This document shows, one piece after another, positions 43,315-52,768 of a stretch of DNA of 64,000 nucleotides. The notes under the pieces were generated by a model. That model was given only the letters and a program-made list of their open reading frames with translations, had not been told where the DNA came from and searched no databases. Within the stretch, counting starts at the first letter, position 1. Each line of letters opens with the position of its first letter. Origin of the DNA: Trametopsis cervina (lineage: Eukaryota > Basidiomycota > Agaricomycetes > Polyporales > Irpicaceae). The DNA lies in assembly GCA_022385755.1 (NCBI GenBank), contig MU278363.1, positions 188,661 to 252,660 on the forward strand, read 5' to 3'. The position numbers and the translations under genes are program-made.

Positions 43315-45877
43315 ATGTCCACCATCCGCGTCGCCGTCCTCACAGGTAAGCCTCCCCTCCGCCCCTCTCCCCATCTGACTGTTAGGTGACCGCATTACAT
43401 CGCCCAGTGAGCGACACAGCCGCCACAGACCCCTCCGCCGACAAATCTGGCCCAACCATCCAGCGCATCCTCGCCGAACGCGGCCTCCAGTGCGTCGCAA
43501 ACACGATCGTGAACGACGACGAGGCGCGTATCCGTGATTATGTGCGCGCGTGGGCCGAGGGCGATACCGCAGACCTCATCCTAACGACGGGCGGGACAGG
43601 CTTCGGCGTGCGCGACCGTACGCCAGAGGTGAGTGCGTCCCCTTTTTTCTCCTCTTCTCACCATGTAAACGCACCGCACCGCGCATACAGGCACTCACGC
43701 CGCTCATCGACCGCCCTGCGCCCGGCATCGTACACCTCCTCCTCTCCACCTCGCTCGCCGCAACACCTTTCGCCGCGCTCTCGCGCCCCATCGCCGGCAC
43801 GATAATCAACGCGCTCGTGATCACGCTCCCGGGCAGCGTCAAGGCCGTCACGGAGAACCTGGATGCGCTCTTGCAGCCCGGCGTGTTGGACCACGCTATC
43901 GACCTCCTGCGCGGCGGGTCTGGGAGAGCCGTGCATAGTGCGCTCGCGGGCGCATCTGGGTCTGGGTCTGCGAACACGTCCGACGGGGATGGTGCCCAGG
44001 ACTCTGCAGCACACCAACACCACCACCATCATCATCATCACCACCACGGCGATCACTCGCACACGACCCCGCAACCCCGCACAACGCTCTCACACGACCC
44101 GTCCGCCCCAGGTACGCCCCCGTCCAACCATCCTTCCCCTCTCCGTTCATCCCATCACACGCAAGAAAGCTGATAACAGCATAACAGTGACCGCACGCCA
44201 CCGCATCTCACCATGGCCCCTCCACTCGCTCGAGTACGCGCTGAATAAGGTCATGACCGAAATCCGCCCGCTGCCCGTTGAGGATCGCCCAGTGCGTCCC
44301 CTTTGCCCCTTTCTCTATCCGTAGAACAGGGAGATTAGACGAACGCAATCATAGGTCACACCCGCGCTGCGCGGGCACGTCATCGCGGAGGACGTCCTGG
44401 CGCCACACGACGCGCCGCGCTCGCCAACAACGAACGTAGACGGGTATGCCGTCCGCTGTACGCCCCTCCTCTCTTCGTGTCAATAGCAGAAGTCTGTTGA
44501 TAATGGATACATTCTTCGTCCAGCGTCCGACCCACCAGGGATCTACAAAGTCCTCACGTCCCAAACCCTGCCCGCGAACACACCCGTCCCAGCAGGCCAC
44601 ATCTACCGCATTAACACAGGCGCGCCCCTCCCACCAGGGACAGACGCGGTGCTCATGGTCGAAGACACGCGTCTACACAGTACACGCTCAAGAAACACAT
44701 CCAGGTTCGCAGGTGCAGCCGCAAATAGAAATGACGAGGACGAGGACGAGGAGGAAGACAAGGTAGAGGCGCTCGCGCAGGTAGACCCAGGCGAGAACGT
44801 GCGCGCGGCGGGGTCGGACGCACGGCAGGGCGACCTCGTGCTCGAGCGCGGAACAATCGTCGGCGCACACGGCGGCGAGCTCGGCACGCTCGCGTTCGTC
44901 GGGCGTAGTGTCGTACGCGTGCACCGGAAGCCCGTCGTCGCGCTTCTCAGCACGGGAAACGAGCTGCTTGACATCGAGGCGCCCCTAACAGGGAGCGGCG
45001 AGGGAGGAGGGGGACAACATGGGGACGGGTGGGGCGGGATATGGGATACGAACCGCCCGTCCTTGCGCGCGGCGCTCGAAGGGCTCGGGTACGCCGTGCT
45101 CGACCTTGGCATCGTCCCCGACACGCTGGACGCACACGTGCGCGCTTTGCAGTCCGGTCTGGCGAACGCAGACATCGTGATTACGACGGGCGGGACGAGC
45201 ATGGGCGCGTCGGATTTGTTGAAGCCTGCGATTGAGCGCCGGCTGGGGGGGACGGTGCATTTTGGGAGGGTGGGTGTTAAGCCGGGGAAGCCGACTACTT
45301 TTGCGGTCGTTCCTGTCCGCGCGGGCGAGGGGCAGGGGCAAGGGGGGAGAGAGGGACAAAGGGAGGGAGAGGGACAACGGGAGGGAGAGGGACAACGGGA
45401 CAGAGAGGGACAACGGGAGGGAGAGGAGAGGCAGGTGCCGGTGTTCGCGCTGCCCGGGAACCCAGCGTCGGCGTTGGTGATGTTCCATGTTTTTGTCGTG
45501 CCTGCGTTGAGGAAACTGGGTGGGTGGCCCGCGGGTCGGTGTCAGCTACCGCGGGTGCGCGTGCAGGTGCGTTTTTTCTCTTTTTATTTCCCTTCTAGTT
45601 GGCGTGTTCGGGACGTCAAGTTGACAATGGATGGTAGATCCAGCACGCGATGCCTCTAGACCCGCGCGTCGAGTTCCACCGCGTGACGATCCGCGCGTCG
45701 GGCGACGGATTGCGTGCGTACAGCACGGGCGGGCAGCGCTCGAGCCGCGTCGCGAGTCTTGCGGGCGCGAATGGGCTCGTGGTGCTGCCTGCGCTGAAGG
45801 AGGGCGGGCCGAGGGCGTTGGAGAAGGGGGAGTGGGCGGAGGCGATCGTTATTGGGGAGTTGGTGGCGAGGTATTGA
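43315..45877 (+). CDS. Gephyrin/Cnx1-type molybdenum cofactor synthase (MogA-MoeA fusion)
   Basis: Catalyses the last two steps of molybdenum cofactor synthesis: adenylylation of molybdopterin (MogA-like G domain) and molybdate insertion (MoeA-like E domain). The ATG at 43315 begins MSTIRVAVLT. After intron 1 come VSDTAATDPSADKSGPTIQ and LILTTGGTGFGVRDRTPE, the MogA signature. A linker (about 43920-44110) carries a run of ten His. The E domain follows: PWPLHSLEYALNKVM, NVDGYA, GAPLPPGTDAVLMVEDT, LLSTGNEL, IVITTGGTSMGASD and FALPGNPASALV. An 18-base repeat inserts Gly/Glu/Gln/Arg-rich sequence (45340-45430) between VGVKPGKPTTFAV and FALPGNP, inside the catalytic domain. Around six introns. It ends 71 bases from convergent SPC19. 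Confidence 0.93.
45340..45430 (+). repeat. 18-bp in-frame minisatellite inside the MoeA domain
   Basis: Four to five imperfect copies of an 18-base unit (GGGAGGGAGAGGGACAAC), coding for REGEGQ-like hexamers. It is a multiple of three, so length change keeps the frame. It sits in a surface loop position just before the conserved FALPGNP segment. Confidence 0.9.
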
Positions 45878-45948
45878 GGTAGAAGGAATAGAAATATGGA
45901 TGTACGATAGCGATAGGAGACCGGAGGAAACCTGTGTGGATGTGGAGG

Positions 45949-46753
45949 CTATTTCTTGGACATCGCGTCCAGTTGCTGTCAACACGTTATGTCAGTGTTT
46001 AGGAGGGAGGGGAGGAGAAGATACGCACGAGGGCATCGATCTCGGCCTGCAGCGCGCTCATCTCCTGCTCAAGGTGCTCGCGCTGGCGGACGAGCATCTG
46101 GATACGACGCGCGTCGAGCTTCTTCATGCCAGCCGTGTTCACCGCGCTGCGCGCCGTCGACTTTGTCTGTTCGAGGTTCTCGACCTACGATACGTCAAAC
46201 CAATGTTAATGTTAATGTCTGTGCGCAGAGCAGAACAGAAGTGGAAAGGAAACAGAGGCGCACCTTGGTCTGGAGCATGCCCTCCTTCTTAAGGAGGACG
46301 CCGAGCCCGCGCTCGGCGCGTGAGAGGAGCTCGCTCACCTGCGGCTCGACCTCGTCTGTGATGTCTGCTTTGTACTGGCGCACTGTGTGTTCGGCTACGA
46401 GCAGATATTGCTGAAATGCCCATTACGTCAGTTGTGTACTGAACACGACAAGAGGAGGCTCACGCGGTCGGGCTGGATGACGCGCGAGATGCGCGGGAGG
46501 TCGTATGTGCCTTGCCGAAGGAGCTCTTGTGCTTCGTGTGCCTGTGAGCGGAGGTGGGTGAGAATGAAGGGGAAGAAAAGAAAGGGGACAGGGGACGCAC
46601 CTCATCGCAGCAGTCCTCCATCGCGGCGACGCACTCGAACAGGAAGGGGCTGCACACGGTGTGCGCGTCGCTCGCGGCGGAGCCTGCGAACACCGATTGG
46701 CGCGGTGCGTTCTTGGGGAAGAGGGAGGGGCGCGAGAGGCGGTTCTTGTCCAT
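45949..46753 (-). CDS. SPC19: DASH/Dam1 kinetochore complex subunit SPC19
   Basis: A subunit of the ten-protein DASH ring that couples kinetochores to spindle microtubules in fungi. Five exons from ATG 46753: MDKNRLSRPSLFPKNAPRQS..., a short second exon (AHEAQELLRQGTYDLPRIS), then RQYKADITDEVEPQVSELLS with RAERGLGVLLKKEGML, followed by a coiled coil (MLVRQREHLEQEMSALQAEI) and a last exon that encodes only QLDAMSKK with the stop at 45949-45951. The ADITDEVEPQ...RAERGL...KKEG stretch is the Spc19 family mark. About 165-170 residues, the usual size. No membrane or signal segment. It converges on the gephyrin-like gene with 71 bases between stops. Confidence 0.85.
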
Positions 46754-46856
46754 CGCGTCGTGCTTGGTCTGTCAGTCAATGTATATGTACAGTCCTCACT
46801 GCTGTTGCTTGCAGCGAACGGATCTGCGAGACGCGTCTGTGGCGACGAACTCTAAT

Positions 46857-47161
46857 TCACACCCCGCATGAACTCCGCCGCCGATCGCTATATAACGCAA
46901 AAACCCTGCTTTCTTTTTCTGCAGTGTCCTACCGACCGCCGAAGCGTCAGCCCATCCTCGGGCACAGAAACTTTCCTGGTGACGTGCCAATTTCAGGTCG
47001 GAGGAGCGAGGCGGCCCTCTCGGGGGCTGCTCACCAGAGCGAGCGTCCTGCGCCTGCTCCCCCTCGCTACCGACTGAGTCCGCTATAACAGGCGTCGACT
47101 CGTCGGGAGGGGTGAGGCAGGTGAAGGGCGCGGCGTTATATTCCTGTACTTGCTGTATCAT
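46857..47161 (-). CDS. Possible small split gene (about 62 residues)
   Basis: From ATG 47161 the first exon reads MIQQVQEYNAAPFTCLTPPD and an acidic continuation to DARS, with strongly C/G-ending codons like the real genes nearby. A GTGAGC donor follows. An acceptor CTGCAG about 115 bases on would join to EKESRVFALYSDRRRSSCGV and a stop at 46857. Without splicing, the frame runs on to 133 residues from Met 47197 (stop at 46796). No domain recognised. Existence is uncertain; the codon use of exon 1 is the main support. Confidence 0.3.
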
Positions 47162-47408
47162 TGCTACTATGTGGCTGTGACGGTTTGGTGAAACCATAAC
47201 GCAGACATCACTTCTATCTTTTCTTTTTGTGCTTGTGGGTGTTGTAGTGGATGCAATAACATGGATTTGAACTGCTTCTCTTAGGACGCGATGTGAAGCA
47301 AATTGTGGGTGGCGGATGTGAGGTCATCTGAGTTGCGGCGCACTGGCGCGATGGGTCGCGTGTTCAGAGGAAGGTCCGACTTGACACACACTTCGCTTGG
47401 TACGCACG

Positions 47409-47416
47409 TATATATA
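47409..47416 (+). promoter_or_regulatory. TATA element of the lipase gene
   Basis: TATATATA 117 bases upstream of the first possible ATG (47526) and 165 upstream of the preferred one (47574), followed by a C-rich leader. Confidence 0.4.
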
Positions 47417-47573
47417 CCGCTTCCAATCCTGCCATGGCATGTCTCCCTCCCCTGCGCCTCCCTCCAACTGGCACCATTAGTGTGCAGCAAACTCGCCTTG
47501 AAACTGCAACGCGCTGCCCCCTCAAATGCTAGCCGCCTTGTCCCGACTCGCCCACCTCCCCTGCTCACTCACC

Positions 47574-49278
47574 ATGTCACAGCCTCCCATCTCACCACAA
47601 GACCATGCAGAGCGGCTACAGACCGAAATACGACTGCAGCACCTCCGCCAACTGCAGATCATTCCTGTGTCAGAGAAGGGACGCTGGAATGGCGCCGCGG
47701 CCGCGCTGCCGTCGTATTTCCAGTACATGCGCGACTGGAGCGAGAAGGGCAAGGAGCAGATATGTGCTGCGATTGCTGCGAGTACGTGTCGTTCACCCCA
47801 TGAATCGTGATTTATAGTATGTCGCTCGTTAACCAGAACAAATCGTGTTGTACAGAGGCGACCGGAGGGTAGGTGGCGTCTGTGCTCCGCGGCTTTCTAT
47901 ACCTAACGCGCGCAAGTAGACATGAAATAGACTGGAACGTAGCGTTGTATGCGTTCATGGAGAGCGCAGCAGTGTACCTCAGGTACGTCTCCAGTGTTTT
48001 GAACCGTGCATGATATTCACGGTCTGCAGAGACTGGCCCACTCTATTCCTAGCTTCACAAGCCGCCCGTGAAGGACGCACGGAGGAAGCTCTGCAGCTGC
48101 TTGCAGACTCTGACGCCGAGATTCGGAGGATCGTAAGTGTGTAGTCCCTGACACTGGTCAGCTACGTTGACAGTGTCGCGCGACAGGCTTCGATGTGGCA
48201 CCCGGACCTGCACTACGTGACGATATGCGGTAGGTCGTCCGAGGAAATAGTAATGTTGGTGGGTATAGAGCTGACCGGGCGTCAGATCTTGTCGAGGTAG
48301 ACATTCTCCGCACAGATACGTACGTCCTGTTGACACCCCGCAGGAGCACCCGGATTCAGACCCGACGCTGGACGGACCGTTCTGCGGCGTGTTCTTCTCG
48401 ACCAACCCGCACACCCCGTTCATCGGGATAGTATTCAAGGTGACGACGTCGTTCCCTGATCATCGAATGTGGACTCATTTGATTAGGGCACGCATGTAGA
48501 ATCCTGGGAGGAGATGCTCGTAGACCTGCGATACATCCCCGTCGAGTCCACCGGTGGACGACTGTGGGATACGCACGTCTCGCAGGGCATCTTCGCGACC
48601 CTCTTCGGTCCGTTTCCCAAGCTGGGCGGGCAGACCCCCTTCGGTGAGAACCCTCTATTCACAAATCATTCAACCAAACTAACACCGCCGTAGACTACAT
48701 CCAGCGAGTCGTCAATCTCATCGCAAGCGGGAACGGGAACCTACCGACAGACGTGCACATCACCGGACACTCGCTCGGCGCATCCTACGCCTCCCTCTTC
48801 TACGCCGAACAACTGCGCCTCGCACAGTCACACCCATCGACCTCAAACCTCGTCCTGCGCGACCTCTACACCTACGGCAGCCCGCGCGTCGCGCTCGGCG
48901 ACTTCGTCGACGCCGTCGACCTCGCTCTGCGCTCGCACGCCGGGCACGCGTGGCGGATATGCAGCATCGGGGACCCCGTGACGCTCGTCCCGCCTGCGCT
49001 GCTCACTGACCCTAAGTTTATACACCTCGATGTTGGGTATAGGGTCGCGGAGGACCAGGAGCCGGTGCGGTTGGAGACGGAGAGACGCACCCATCCGAGG
49101 CCGCCGCTGCCGCTGATTAACATGTCGAATCATAGTGAGTCGGGATGTTGCGCTTTGCGTGTGCGGGGGTTTGACGATGACGGGTATGTTTGTTTTTGCA
49201 GCGCCGTGGGCGTATTTTGATTCGTTGTTTTATACGGCGACGAATTATGCTGCGCATATAAGGAAGCAGCGGTATTGA
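47574..49278 (+). CDS. Class 3 (fungal-type) lipase, probably intracellular
   Basis: An alpha/beta-hydrolase of the lipase_3 family, hydrolysing acylglycerols or related esters. Preferred start MSQPPISPQDHAERLQ at 47574; an in-frame ATG at 47526 adds 16 residues. Visible: FCGVFFSTNPHTPFIGIVFK with GTHVESWEEML (oxyanion side), DVHITGHSLGASYASLFYAE with nucleophile Ser in GHSLG (near 48770), LYTYGSPRVALGDF, then ICSIGDPVTLVPP with the catalytic Asp candidate and FIHLDVGYRV with a candidate His. About seven introns near 50-60 bases. No convincing signal peptide, so secretion is not supported. The C-terminus TATNYAAHIRKQRY ends at 49276-49278. Confidence 0.88.
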
Positions 49279-49747
49279 TACTGGGATTAGTGGTGTTTGG
49301 GAGGTGAGTCTCGCCGATTGTGGTTTTTTTGGCATCGTCCTTCCTCTTCTTGTTACTGTACTTGTAGTACGAGTATTACATTCATATAATACTTTGCGTC
49401 GTGTGAATATTAGCACATCGAAAAACGAAGTGCAGGACGAGAGTGCGAGCAGCGGAGCGCCCAAGCAGTTTCACAAACGTCTCCCACCATCTGCACGGGA
49501 GACTTGCCTAGCATCTTGCAACCATCGACGCGGCAAATATGACCATCTTCCGCGGAGGCGTCGTGTACCTACGCGTATGCCACCGGAAGGTTATGCAAAC
49601 CGGCACTATCTAAAGGTTTCACGAATCTCTGCCGCAAACTACGCGTGTTGGTGCGGCACCATCAGCATTCCTTTACAACACCCACCACAAGACAAGATAT
49701 AAACCCTCCGGTCTCACTGCAGAACAGCACACACAACCAAAGCCAGC
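49279..49747. other. Spacer between lipase and SDR
   Basis: 3' flank of the lipase, then the SDR promoter with a TATAAA at 49698. No gene recognised on either strand. Confidence 0.5.
49698..49703 (+). promoter_or_regulatory. TATA box of the SDR gene
   Basis: TATAAA 50 bases before the ATG at 49748, with a short CA-rich leader. Position supports the chosen start. Confidence 0.5.
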
Positions 49748-50835
49748 ATGACCTCCCTCCCACAAATCCGCTCATCCAACATCGCGACAAGCAGCGCGCT
49801 GCCCTACACGCCCGTCGCCGTCTTCGTAGGCGGCACAGCAGGCGTCGGGGCCGCGATGGCGCGCGCGTTCGCGCAGCACCGGAACGGCGACGCGCACATC
49901 GTGCTCGTCGGCCGGAACCGCGCGGCGGCGCAGGAGGTGCTCGCGTCGTTCCCCAAGGAGACACGCGGCGAGTTCGTCGAGTGCGATGTCGCGCTCATGA
50001 AGAACGTCAGGGAGACGGCGGGCGAGCTCGGGCGCAGGCTGGAGCGTCTTAACTTTTTGGTGCTCTCGCCGGGGATTATGACGCTGCGCGGGAGGAATGA
50101 GACCCCCGAGGGGTTGGATAGGAAGTTGGCGTTGCATTATTATGCGAGGTGGAGGTTTACCTACGAGTGAGTGCGGTGCGTTTTGGGGGTTGGGTTGGGT
50201 TGTACTGAGGAGGGACGTTTGATAGGTTCATCCCGTTGCTGCAGAAGGCTGTGGACGCGAAGCAGGATGCGAAGGTGATGACTGTGTTGTCCAGTATCGA
50301 GGACGGCGCGATCGACCTCAACGACCTTGGGCTGCGAAACTACTCGTTGAACGCGGCGGGGAAGTATGCGTCGGCGTGCAACAACGCCATGATTGAGGTG
50401 AGCCCTGTCCATCGTGTATTCTATGACGGGAGAACGCACGCCTAACAACCCTTCCTGCAGTCCTTCGCCGAAAAGTATCCAGCTATGGCGTTCACGCACA
50501 TCTTCCCTGGCGCGGTGCGCACCAACCTCATGTACGGCTCAGACGACTGGAAGATCCGGCTCTTCTCCCCGCTCACCGCCATCGTGGGCCGTGCGTTCGG
50601 CGTCAGCGCGGAGGACTGCGCAGAGTATATGTGGAAGGGGATGTACGAGGGCAAGAACGGGTGGTTCAGGCGCGACTCGCATGGGGAGGTACTCGGCGGG
50701 GAGAGCCTGACGCATCGGATGTGGAAGTGGGCGTATGATGGGAAGAACTCGCGGGAAGAGGTGGTTAGTGGGAGGAGTTTGACGGAGGAGGTGAGAAGGA
50801 AGGTGTGGGATCATACTTTGGAGGTTACTTCGTAA
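49748..50835 (+). CDS. Atypical short-chain dehydrogenase/reductase
   Basis: A Rossmann-fold oxidoreductase using NAD(P)H; substrate unknown. Three exons. From Met 49748: a 20-residue leader, then VAVFVGGTAGVGAAMARAFA, the glycine-rich nucleotide-binding turn (GGTAGVG), VLVGRN, FVECDVALMKNV (adenine-ring Asp), and FLVLSPGIMTLRGR in place of the usual NNAG. After intron 1 come VMTVLSSIEDGAI with the catalytic Ser region, NYSLNAAGKYASACNNAMIE, and then in exon 3 FTHIFPGAVRTNLM, the PG motif. The canonical YxxxK pair is not in register: Tyr is followed four residues later by Ala. C-terminus DHTLEVTS stops at 50833-50835. No membrane segment beyond a weak one near LFSPLTAIVG. Confidence 0.85.
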
Positions 50836-51014
50836 TGTCGCAGTACTGCTGCCGATGTTCTTTGGTTTGTTTCGTAACGATGTCTCCATCCTATTTATTG
50901 TTATTGTTGATACCCGACGGATGTATGTATGGTCTCTGGTTGTATATGCGAACGGGAATAGAATACAGTGTGTAATGAGAATACAGAAATCCAAACGCAG
51001 GTCCAGAGTCTTCG

Positions 51015-52426
51015 TTAAGTCCATCCACGAGCAGACCCTCTCCCACCACCGTGTCCTCTCTCCTTCTCAATCACAAACATCGCGTCCCTCAGTGTAATTG
51101 CTCTCCTCGTATCCTCCGCCTGAGGTGACGGGTACCCCGGCTTGTTGGAATTCACGTACGGACGAGCCCAGGTTCCTCCGGCCGCAGAGTTGGCAGGCGC
51201 CGTCGTCGTCGCGGACGTAAGGGCAGCAGGCGTCGCAGGAGCGGCGGCAGCGGGTTTAGGCTTCGGGGCGGGTGCTGCATTCGCAGTTGCGTTCATCCAC
51301 GCGTATTTCTGACCGAGACCCGCAGCCTGGCTGGCCACGGCGTTCGACATCTTCTTACGAACGTCCTCAGACATGTTCCTGGCCGTGACGCCAGGTCCGT
51401 CGGCCTTTTTCTTTTTCTTCTTCGGCTGTCCGTCGTCTGCGGCGTCCATTGTGTCGACTGCCATGGCGTTTCCTGCAGCTTGGCTGGCCAGCGCCGCGGC
51501 GTGCGCAGCCGCCATGTCGATCCTCTCCTTCCGCTCCCTCCTGACTTTCAGCTCCTCCTCTCGTTCCACTCTCTCTATCGCGGCCAGCTGTTTCGATACG
51601 TCTGCGCGGATCAAGAGACTCCACATCGGCGTGCCGTCTTCATAATGCGATGCCGGCCTGTTGAACTGCGCGTCGTGTCGATGCTGAGAGGCGTAGATCA
51701 TCCCCTCGATGAGCTCCTGCAGTCGCGCTCGCAGTGCAAGTGCGACATAGTTGACGCTGTCTTCAGGCACCTTTGTCACCTTCAGCTGCGTGCCGACTTC
51801 GCGCATCTTGGTACCCAGGACGCGTGTGTCGAAGTTGGGTCGAGTAGGCTGTTTACGGCTGCGATCTTCGTACGGTCTGTATGCTTGGTACTGGTCGAAG
51901 CTCCGTTGGAGGGTCTCTTCCTCAGCCTGAACGGGAGTAAGAATCACAGAAGAAAGAAAGAAGGACGTAACGCACCCGTAGATCCACTCCCGCACTACCC
52001 AAAGCGTCGTTCAACTTCGAGACATCTGTTGTATCGACAGTATTGGCCACAGGCGCAGGTTTTGGTGGTGCTGCGGGCAGTGCAGCTGTAACAGCGGGTT
52101 GTGTGGTCGTTTGTGGTGGCACATAGGGTTGGTGCTGGAAATGACCGTAGGTGGGCTGCTGCTGATAATGCTGATACTGATAATGAGCATATTGGTTCGC
52201 GATGTGACTGTTTCAAGCGCTGTTTAATGGCAATAGAAGAGGAGGGGAAACAAGATTCACGCTGTGTGTTGTGTTTGCGGTTGTGCTGTGGGTGCTGGGG
52301 TGGATTGTTGCTGTAGTGCAGGATCAATGGGTATCTCTACGTAGTAAACAGATTAATAACAACGTTTGACGAAACCCTGATGCACATACGGCTTGTATTC
52401 CATTGCGCGGTCGTGAAGCTTGCCAT
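51015..52426 (-). CDS. TAF4: TFIID subunit TAF4
   Basis: A core subunit of general transcription factor TFIID, pairing with TAF12 through a histone fold. Start ATG 52426 (MASFTTAQWNTS), spliced to QIPIDPALQQQSTPAPTAQP, a Gln/Pro-rich N-terminus with YQYQHYQQQPTYGHF. Histone-fold start TTDVSKLNDALGSAGVDLR (near 52000) continues after an intron into AEEETLQRSFDQY. The conserved C-terminal domain follows: EDSVNYVALALRARLQELIE, MWSLLIRADVSKQLAAIER, a Lys-rich patch (KKKKKK), KKMSNAVASQAAGLGQKYAW, and the family end ITLRDAMFVIEKERGHGGGR. The stop is at 51015-51017. Length about 420 residues, typical of fungal TAF4. It is divergent from NUP42 with 342 bases between the starts. Confidence 0.9.
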
Positions 52427-52768
52427 AGCAGGTTGGGGGGTGCCGGCGCCGTCCTCTGTCTTCATCGCCCAGACCGTCGTCTGTATTTTCACTCTTCTGT
52501 ACCCGGCTAAAGATACAAGTCCACCAGATGATGATGGGATAATGGACGACGGAAGCTTTCGAGGGATGACAGAACAGGGTTTGAGGCGTGTAGGGACTTG
52601 AGACTCGACTTTGACGCGGTTACATTTGGCCTAATCACGTTGACGCGCCTGGTGGTCGGGGTCCAGGTGAACGCCACAACGCTACTGGCGCTAAGCTTAA
52701 TACCTAGCCTTTACCGCAACCAACCCTCTGCACCGTGCTGGTGAATGCTCCCTGCTTAACAGTCCATA
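52427..52768. other. Divergent promoter of TAF4 and NUP42
   Basis: 342 bases between the two start codons. No TATA box or clear dyad seen; short ORFs here have no support. Confidence 0.5.

Larger units (their letters stand above)
46754..47573. other. Spacer between SPC19 and lipase, with a possible small gene
   Basis: Contains the SPC19 promoter, the possible split gene at 46857-47161, and the lipase promoter with a TATATATA run at 47409. Nothing else recognised. Confidence 0.5.
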
